Part shown: positions 57,386 through 64,000 of the stretch, in pieces
How positions within the stretch are numbered: position 1 is the stretch's first letter
How the letters are laid out: each line of letters starts with the position of its first letter
Assembly (NCBI RefSeq): GCF_022682495.2
Contig: NC_071388.1
Location: 17,347,171-17,411,170, forward strand
Reading direction: 5' to 3'
Length of the DNA stretch: 64,000 bases
From: Desmodus rotundus
Taxonomy: Eukaryota; Chordata; Mammalia; Chiroptera; Phyllostomidae
Made by a program: the position numbers and the translations under genes
The notes under the pieces: model-generated
What the model was told of the DNA's origin: nothing
Seen by the model: the letters and a program-made list of their open reading frames with translations, nothing else
Database searches by the model: none

Positions 57386-59080
57386 TGCTTGAAAGTCCTG
57401 CAGCCTACTTAAAAATAAATCATGGGATCTTTCTCTCAGGTCTCTACTGTTCAGTGGAAATACAACCTGAGATTAGCCATGTGTTTTCGTGCCACATTCT
57501 ATGATGGTGTGGATTTGCAGAAATTACACTTATGTCAACAGACAGTTGTGAAGAACAAAAGAGAAAATTTATATAGAAATGGTTTATAAAGTATAAATTG
57601 CAATGATTTCTAAAAGTGCGATGATTCTCAACCACTACTTATAGAAAATACAGGCATCCAGGGAGCCAAGGTGAGTGGTTATTGCATTAAAATAGCTTTA
57701 GGTTAATATTTTCCCCATTCTCAAAAATAATCAGTATAACATTCTCCATTTTCAGCCTTTTAAGTCATTTTTTCTTACACAGTTCACAATTGCTACCTCT
57801 ACCCAAAAGGTGACCAAAAACTAATAGAATGCTTTGAAGCTGATAGATTTGGACACACTGCAGGCCTTCTTTCCTGTTTCAAATGAATAGAAATTACAGA
57901 GACAACACTGGAAAAAGTTTCATACAAAGCCTCTTTCTTACTAATATGCACAGAGATGGTACAAGAATCCACCTGCTTTGGGCACATACACATTTTAATA
58001 TAAAGATAAACTTGTAGCTGACAAAAGGGAACACCTCAATGGAAGAAACAAGAAAGAATTCAAAATTATAAAAATCAGGAAAGACTGAAGTCTAAGGACT
58101 TGTACAGGAGGCAGAGATGCAAGTACAAATTTATGATTAGAATCTGGAGAGTGTAGATTAATGTTTGTAGGGAAAAGTTTGTTCTCTTGCACTTGGACTA
58201 GTAGGACAAAGCTACCCCAAATAGCGAGGAATTGCTACTGACTAGAAGAATCCTCTTCCAACAGATTTTAAAAAATAGCAAATATATTTGTGATAAAGCC
58301 TTCCAAGTAAGGAAATCAAGAGAAAAGATGCCTATAGGAACTAGGAAACAAACCCATGAGTTGCCCATGTTTGTGAGGCCCAGATCGATGATACCCTAGT
58401 GATACAGGAACAGTAAGGCGTGCGAAATTCATTTGTGATTATGGTGCAACTTAGTGGCTCGGATTTATATTTCTGCTATGTATTTAGTCAATTATGTAGC
58501 AAAATTTATTAAATAAGGTGTCTTTCCTAAACAGAATGCAAATATTCAGATTGTACTATGTTAATTATCCTTTTTTCTCATGTATACTGGAATATTTTTC
58601 TGAGTTCTTAACTTTCCTCCACTTATTTGTTTATTTAAATCTATTATATCCTGATGGCCCATTACCCCTGATTATTACAGTGTTATATTTTCCTACATAA
58701 CCACAAAACAACTATCAAAATCAGAAATTAATATTGATACATTACCACCATCTAATCCTCAAACCTCACTGACATTTTAACAATTGTCCCCAAAATGCCT
58801 ATTATAACAAAAGGATTGAGTTGTGCATCACACTTTGAACAGTCTGAAACAGTGTCTGAGCCTTAATTTACCTTTCATGACCTTGATACTTTGAAGTTTA
58901 CAGCCAAGTATTTCATAGACTCTAATTTGAGTTGTCTGATGTTTTCTCAGTTACATCCAGGTTATATATCTACAGCAGCAATATAGTTATGCTGTATTTT
59001 TCATTTTGTTTTCTATTAAATTACATACTGTTTTATTTTTCAATGCTGATCATTTTCAATGTGATCACTTGATTAAGGTG
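57386..59080. other. No feature recognised
   Basis: AT-rich. No named repeat or supported frame. Confidence 0.5.
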
Positions 59081-59560
59081 ATGTCTTCTGGACTGCTTCC
59101 TAGTGTGACTCCAATATGCACACTAGGCTGCACCTCCCATTCTGCTCAGATTCTGAAAACACACTTGGGCACAGCCAGCCATGTACACCCCTTTGCTCTC
59201 TGCTTGGGCCTGCACACCCTTTCCAGGCTCCTCCATGTTTCTCATCCTCACTCTGCGTAGGCTCTCCATCTGTATACTAGGCTACCAGCTGAGTTCAATG
59301 TCTTCTTCACCCTGAAAGTTGTTGGAGAACCCACAAAGGGGTTTATCACTATTTAGGGGCTCTCGTCATCCTATTTCATATGGAACGTCCCCTGACACAT
59401 GCCAGCCATCATCCTGTTCAGGCTCTGAAACCCCACACCAGGCAAATTCTTCCTACGGATGCCCTCCTCCCCCTGCCCCTGTTTCAACACCCCATGTAGG
59501 ATGTTCTTCCTTGGTGAAACCTCCCATGCTCGGCTAAGCCTAGATGCTGTAGAACTAAAT
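59081..59560. other. GC-richer, C/T-skewed unassigned block
   Basis: Contains repeated related phrases, for example 'tctgctcagattctgaaaacacac' and 'cctgttcaggctctgaaaccccac', and 'cactaggctgcac' and 'atactaggctacc'. This suggests a diverged internal repeat of roughly 150-250 bp. Two open frames of 84 and 72 codons have no motif. Family unknown. Confidence 0.4.
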
Positions 59561-60183
59561 TGATCAGGAAAACGAAAGGAAAAGAAAGAAGACCTGGGCT
59601 GTACTTTTATACAATATTAGAGTATCTCTTTTTTAGCTTTATGTTTAATACATTTGCATTTTAGAAATACAGATATCTGAAATTATTTTAATCATGTTCT
59701 TTTGTATTTTTAATTTACTATGATTTTTCATTACTATTTTACCCCCATTTTCTTTTTCATGTTATGTTAATCAATTTGTTTTTTCTTCCCAGAGTTTTTG
59801 AGAAATACATACCGCATCTATACTGGGGAGAAATACAGTGATGTGATGAAGAATATTAGCAGCATATTTGGGCCAATAATTAAATGAACTAGAGTTTGCA
59901 CTCTTGATAGTGGTTCTTTCCCATGTGCAAAATATGATCACACTATCCCAGGATCCTAAAAGTTTTGTTTAATCACTGTTTCAAGCTCTGGATCCAGAAA
60001 TACATGAAATGAAAACAAGTTAAGTACATTTTGTATTCCCAACAGTGTAGCAGGAAGGATAGAAGTGCAATAAATAATCCTGTTTGGAAAGAGAGAGAAT
60101 AGAAAGCACATAGCAATAACTGGTCCACTAGTACTGCTAAAAATCTTTCCAGGAAAATATTGTTCATTTATTCCCCCTGTTTT
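59561..60183. other. No feature recognised
   Basis: AT-rich. Confidence 0.5.
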
Positions 60184-60362
60184 CAGTAGTTTTCAGCTGG
60201 GGGTGACTTGTTATCAGGGAACTTTTGAAAATGGCTACTTGTCAACATTCTTGGTTGTTGACAATCAGGGTTGCGTGCTACAGATATGTAGTGTGTAGAT
60301 GGCAGAGATGCTGCTGAACATCCTACAGTGACTAGGACAGTTGTCCTCAGCAATAAGTTATC
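60184..60362 (+). mobile_element. MER5A (hAT-Charlie MITE), 5' part
   Basis: 'cagtagttttcagctgggggtgactt', 'ttcttggttgttgacaa', 'gtagatggcagagatgctgctgaacatcctacagtgactaggacag', 'caataagttatct' follow the MER5A consensus. It is interrupted by an L1 insertion and continues at 60562. Confidence 0.9.
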
Positions 60363-60365
60363 TCT

Positions 60366-60555
60366 GTCATCAAGGAACATCTATAAAGGACCCATGGACA
60401 AAGCCAAAGGGGGGTGGGATTGAGGGTGGGGAGGGGCAGAGTAGTGGGGGAAAATTGGAGACAATTGTACTTAAACAACAATAAAAATACATAGCATTAA
60501 TATAAAAAAGCTAATATATAAAGTTATATATAGTTAATATATAAAGAAAACAAAA
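60366..60555 (+). mobile_element. Bat-type L1 3' end inserted into MER5A
   Basis: 'atcaaggaacatctataaaggacccatggacaaagccaaagggggg', G-rich stretch and 'gggggaaaattggagacaattgtacttaaacaacaataaaaat', then an AT-rich tail. It splits the MER5A. The short repeat ttatc at 60358-60362 and 60564-60568 is compatible with a target duplication. Confidence 0.85.
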
Positions 60556-60561
60556 GAAAAA

Positions 60562-60598
60562 AATTATCAATGGTGCTAAGAGTGAGAAACTGCTCTAT
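60562..60598 (+). mobile_element. MER5A, 3' end after the L1 insertion
   Basis: 'aattatcaatggtgctaagagtgagaaactgctc' corresponds to the MER5A end 'atgtcaatagtgccgaggttgagaaacc'. Confidence 0.85.
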
Positions 60599-61844
60599 TC
60601 TAAGGGTAGGAAGTGATTCTTTATTAAGCCTGTGTTCTCTTCCCTGTGAGTGACTTCCCAGTCCATTGTTTTTCTTGGCTTTTGATTCTGTCCTCTGATA
60701 TGTATTTTTATTTCTCTCACCCTCTAGCCACTTCTAAAGAGGGCATTGGAAAATATGCACTTTTTGGTGGACAAATTTCTCAGGCTACTTCATGATGTGG
60801 AAAGTGGTGGGCATAGAGGTTCTTTCATATTTTAAATACTACAGTTAATATTAATATTTCATGTATTAAGTTCAATCCATTCTATGTGCCAAATATCACA
60901 CTAACCTATAACATTATATTCTTAAATATATGAATGTTATATTTTCTATTCTAATTGGTGGTATTTTAACAATATGAATGTCTTTTAAATCAAATGAAAA
61001 GGTTTAGAAAGGAATCACATGCATACACAGTGTATGGTACCCTTCTGGAAAAGTGTTAGTATGTTTTAAGAAAAAGACAGCAAAGAATCCCTTGTATTTT
61101 TTAAACTTGTAAGTATTTAATTAAAAAGTAATTATATATGTAGACATCTGTTGGGTTAAAAGGACTGCAAAATGTTCAGTGAGCACTTTATCCTCTCCTA
61201 GGAGTGGAGTCAATACTCTCACAGAGGTGGACTTGATCTCATCTGACAGGAAAAGATAGTAGAGGACATTGATTGGAGGAACAGTTTGGGGAAGTGACAT
61301 TTACAGTACAATGGATGAAGTTTAATGAAAGGACTTACTACTTGTCAATAGGAGGCTTAACCTTATCCCCACATTTGTTAGGCATTGTTGTGGAAAATAA
61401 TTTAGAGTAGATTAAATGATTTATTGACTACACATAAATGTCTGGAGAAAATAAACTTCAATTTCCTCCTGATGCAGAATTATTTTCAGGACCCTGAACA
61501 CATTTCTCTGTGTTTTTGCTTTTCATATATCATAAGGTTAAAAAATCAAAGAACCTGAAACTTCATTGTTAAATTAAAACTGAATTTCAACTTTAGGAAA
61601 AAATTCATAACAAACTGTATGTCCATTCCTTAGATATTATTTTAAAATTATCTCCACAAGGTATTCATAATATATTTGCTTGAAAAAATTAACAAAATAA
61701 ATATATTTTAGAAAAATATTTTGAATACTGAGTTGTGAAAAACAAATAAAAATGTAGTAAGGTTACTGTTCTCTCTAGCAATATTAGTTACAAAAAATTC
61801 AAGTAGAGTCTTTCTTATCTTATAAAAGTCTGGAAATTATGTTT
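60599..61844. other. No feature recognised
   Basis: AT-rich, no named repeat. Confidence 0.5.
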
Positions 61845-62147
61845 CCATATAAAATACCATATGATGTCACCTATAAGTGGAACCTAATCAACAAAACAAA
61901 CAAGCAACAAAATATAAACAGAGATATTGAAATAAAGAAAAAACTAACAGTAACCAAAGGAAAGAGGGGAGGGTGTTAATGGGAGAAAAAGGGAAGGGCC
62001 ATCAAGGAACATGTGTAAAGGACACATGGACAAAGCCAAAGGGGGTAGGTTTGAGGGTGGGAGGCAGAGATGGGTGGGGCAGTGAGGGAGTGGAGGTGGG
62101 AAAATTAAGACAACTATACTTGACCAACAATTTAAAAAAAAACAAAA
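61845..62147 (+). mobile_element. Bat-type L1 3' end
   Basis: 'ataccatatgatgtcacctataagtggaacctaatcaac', 'agagatattgaaataaag', 'aactaacagtaaccaaaggaaagagggg', 'atcaaggaacatgtgtaaaggacacatggacaaagccaaaggggg', 'aagacaactatacttgaccaacaattt' and an A-rich tail. 5'-truncated in the 3' UTR. Confidence 0.85.
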
Positions 62148-62222
62148 CAATTTTTGAAATATTTGTCCTATGTCTGTGAAATAATGCTGTTGCTATTTTG
62201 ATAGAGATTGCATCGAGTGGAT
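62148..62222 (-). mobile_element. L1 ORF2 fragment, minus strand
   Basis: 'atatttgtcctatgtctgtgaaataatgctgttgctattttgatagagattgcatcgagtggat' matches the antisense of an L1 ORF2 segment ('tctgtgaaaaatgccattggtattttgatagggattgcattgaatct'). It is an older piece wedged between two sense L1 3' ends. Confidence 0.7.
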
Positions 62223-62640
62223 CAAAAATTGTGGTTGAACACTATGCAGCAGAAAGAAGGAACTCCTACCCTTCATGACATCATGGATGGAACTGGAGAG
62301 TATTATGCTAAGTGAAACAAGCCAAGCAGTGAAAGACAAAGACCATATGATCTCACCTATAAATGGAATCTAATCAACAAGACAAATGAGCAAAATTGAA
62401 CCAGAGACATGGAAACAAAGAACAGACAGTGACCAGAGGAGAGGGGGGAGGAGGATAATGGGGAAAGAAGAGGAAGGAATAAGTCAAGGAACATGTATAG
62501 AGGACGCATGGGCACAGACAACACAGCGGAGATTGATGGTGGGAGTGGGGGCAGGAGACAGCAATAGGGAAAAATTGGGGACAACTGTAATTAAACAATA
62601 AAACAGATGGTAAATTAAAATGTTTGAAAATTAAAGAAAA
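62223..62640 (+). mobile_element. L1 3' end (end of ORF2 region and 3' UTR)
   Basis: 'aattgtggttgaacactatgcagcagaaagaaggaactcctacccttcatgacatcatggatggaactggagagtattatgctaagtgaaacaagcc', 'ccatatgatctcacctataaatggaatctaatc', 'acagacagtgaccagaggaga', 'gacaactgtaattaaacaat'. A clear mammalian L1 3' end, extending further 5' than its neighbour at 61845. Confidence 0.9.
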
Positions 62641-63084
62641 TTGGTAAAGTCTACCATTTGACCAAATGACTAAAATAAAGTCATTTTCTTTCAGTCACTA
62701 ATAAAGTCATTTTAAAATGATCTCATGTAGACAAAAATGATATTAAATTGAAGCAAAGGCATTCAAATTTTAAGTGAAATTAATATTTAAATAAGTTTCA
62801 TTTCCACTTATACTAGTATATAATGCCCCTCAGCATACAAAGTTTACATTAAGAGAACATTTTTTTTTTCAGGACCAATTCCTTATATCCCATTATTTTA
62901 AGAACTCCTGTCTCTTCCCACAGCTTTAGAATGGGAGTATTGTCAGCCTAGTTCTCTGTTTTGAGTTAAGAAGAATTGACTTCAATTTATAGAATAGGGA
63001 CTTGGACTCTGGAAACCAACCCCACAAATGTCTAACTCTATGCCTTCAATATCCTATTTCCCTTTCTAACAAGTTTTGTGTTAG
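62641..63084. other. No feature recognised
   Basis: AT-rich. 'aaataaagtcattttctttcag' and 'aataaagtcattttaaaatg' repeat a short phrase near 62675-62720. Confidence 0.5.
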
Positions 63085-64000
63085 TTTTTATTGATGAGAA
63101 TTTACATACAGACAATGCACAGTCTTAATTGTAAAATGTGATGACTCTTGGCAAAGGTACATATTATCGTAAATAGTACCCAAATCAAGCTATAAATTTC
63201 ATCACCCAGATGGTTCCTCATGACTCTTTCTAGTCTATATATGCCCTGGTGTAGGCCAGCTCTATTCTAATTTCTATCATTATAGTTCAGTTTTGCCATT
63301 TTTTTATCTTCTCAAATGGGGTCGTACAGTATGTATGTACATATAATATACACTCTTTTGTGTCTAGTTTATTTTATTCAATACAATGTTTGTGTCCCCA
63401 ATCCATACTATTGCATGTAACAATACTTCAGTTTGTATTGTTGAGTTGTTTTTAATTGTATAAATATGCATAATTTGTTTAAAAATTCTCCTGCTGATGG
63501 AAATTTCAATTGTTTCCAGTTTTGTCTATAAATAATACAGGTGTCATCAATATGCTCCTACAATAATTTGAGGGTATATGATTTTTTTATTGTGGTGCAA
63601 GTACAGTTGTGTCCATTTTCCCCCATTGCTACCCCCACCCCACCCATCCCCACCTCCCACCCTCAATCCTACCCCCCCTTTGGCTTTATCCATAGGCCCT
63701 TTTATACATGTTCCTTGATGGACCTTCCCTTCTTTCCCCCGTTATCCCTCTCCCCCACCCACTCTGGTTACTGTCAGTTTGTTCTTTATTTCAGTGTGTC
63801 TGGTTATATTTTGCATGCTTTTTTGTTTTGTTGATTAGGTTCCACTCACAGATGAGTTACTTTTTGGAGTAAAATTACTAGGTCATAAGGTGGGTTTGTT
63901 TTATTTTTAAGGAAACATTGGAAACATTGGAAAACATTCTTCCAAGGTGGCTGTACCATTTAATATTTCCACAAGCAATGTATAAGAACTTAATTGCACC
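63085..64000 (-). mobile_element. Old L1, minus strand, split by a younger L1
   Basis: Reads as the reverse of an L1 3' end: 'tttattgatgagaatttacatac', 'aatgtgatgactcttggcaaagg', 'tcatcacccagatggttcctcatgac', 'caatacaatgtttgtgtccccaatccatactattgcatg', 'ctgctgatggaaatttcaattgtttccag'. After the insertion it resumes with 'gagtaaaattactaggtcataagg', 'attcttccaaggtggctgtaccatttaatatttccac' (reverse ORF2 C-terminal region). The window ends inside it. Confidence 0.85.
63588..63843 (-). mobile_element. Bat-type L1 3' end inserted into the old L1
   Basis: Reverse of the 3' UTR type seen at 60366 and 61845: 'ttgtggtgcaagtacagttgtgtccattttcccccattgctaccccc', 'ctttggctttatccataggcccttttatacatgttccttgatgg', 'ctctggttactgtcagtttgttctttatttcagtg', 'gttgattaggttccactcac'. 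It begins after a T-run (its A-tail in reverse). Both L1s lie in the same orientation. Confidence 0.88.

Noticed and set aside
63541..63834. 97-codon proline-rich frame
   Set aside because: Translated from the reverse strand of a bat-type L1 3' UTR.
1..64000. CRISPR array, prokaryotic operon or defence system
   Set aside because: No regularly spaced direct repeats with unique spacers and no bacterial genes. Repeat content is mammalian throughout.

Overview
The window looks like AT-rich, non-coding mammalian DNA, most likely from a bat of the suborder Yangochiroptera. The main evidence is eight copies of a tRNA-derived SINE. Each has a tRNA-like head of the type 'ccctggccagGTGGCTCAGttgg...', most have a GGTTCGATTCC-like box and a 'cagtcagGGCACAtgcctgggtt' segment, and each has a pyrimidine-rich 'gatgtttctctc...' tail. 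This is the VES SINE architecture of vespertilionid, phyllostomid and related bats. Bat-type L1 3' ends ('catggacaaagccaaagg...gacaactatact') and generic eutherian repeats (MIR, L2, MLT1, MER5, ERVL LTRs) agree with this. The assignment rests on remembered consensus sequences and was not checked by a search.

I find no intact protein-coding gene. The longest open frames are about 100-130 codons, as expected by chance in 64 kb, and none shows recognisable family motifs outside repeats. No tRNA, rRNA, snRNA, CRISPR or prokaryotic feature was seen. The region is best read as intergenic or deep intronic sequence whose readable content is transposable-element debris.

Layout. 1-12 kb: four VES SINEs, two MIRs, an L1M tail and two LTR-like segments, one with an 86-bp internal tandem repeat. 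12-24 kb: old L2, a broken hAT/ZBED-like transposase relic split by a short L1 insertion with an 11-bp target-site duplication, an ERVL LTR end, a 683-bp internally deleted mariner, and a long L1M 3' half. 24-34 kb: MIR and L2 remnants, a solo MLT1 LTR with a 5-bp target-site duplication, and two VES SINEs. 34-43 kb: an old L1 interrupted by LTR-type sequence, a 175-nt uninterrupted purine tract, a bat-type L1 tail, a VES SINE, and two diverged copies of one LTR-like repeat about 7 kb apart. 43-54 kb: MIR-like sequence, a short TIR element with TA flanks, MLT1, a locally duplicated motif, a VES SINE and a MER3-like hAT element. 54-64 kb: an ERVL LTR on the minus strand, an LTR with a 55-bp AT run inside it, a MER5A split by a bat L1, and a nest of L1 pieces in both orientations.

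I did not find an undescribed biological system. The most informative observations are insertion histories (nested and interrupted elements), the two transposase relics, the same-strand orientation of all eight VES SINEs, and a pair of related LTR-like repeats that I cannot assign to a known family.
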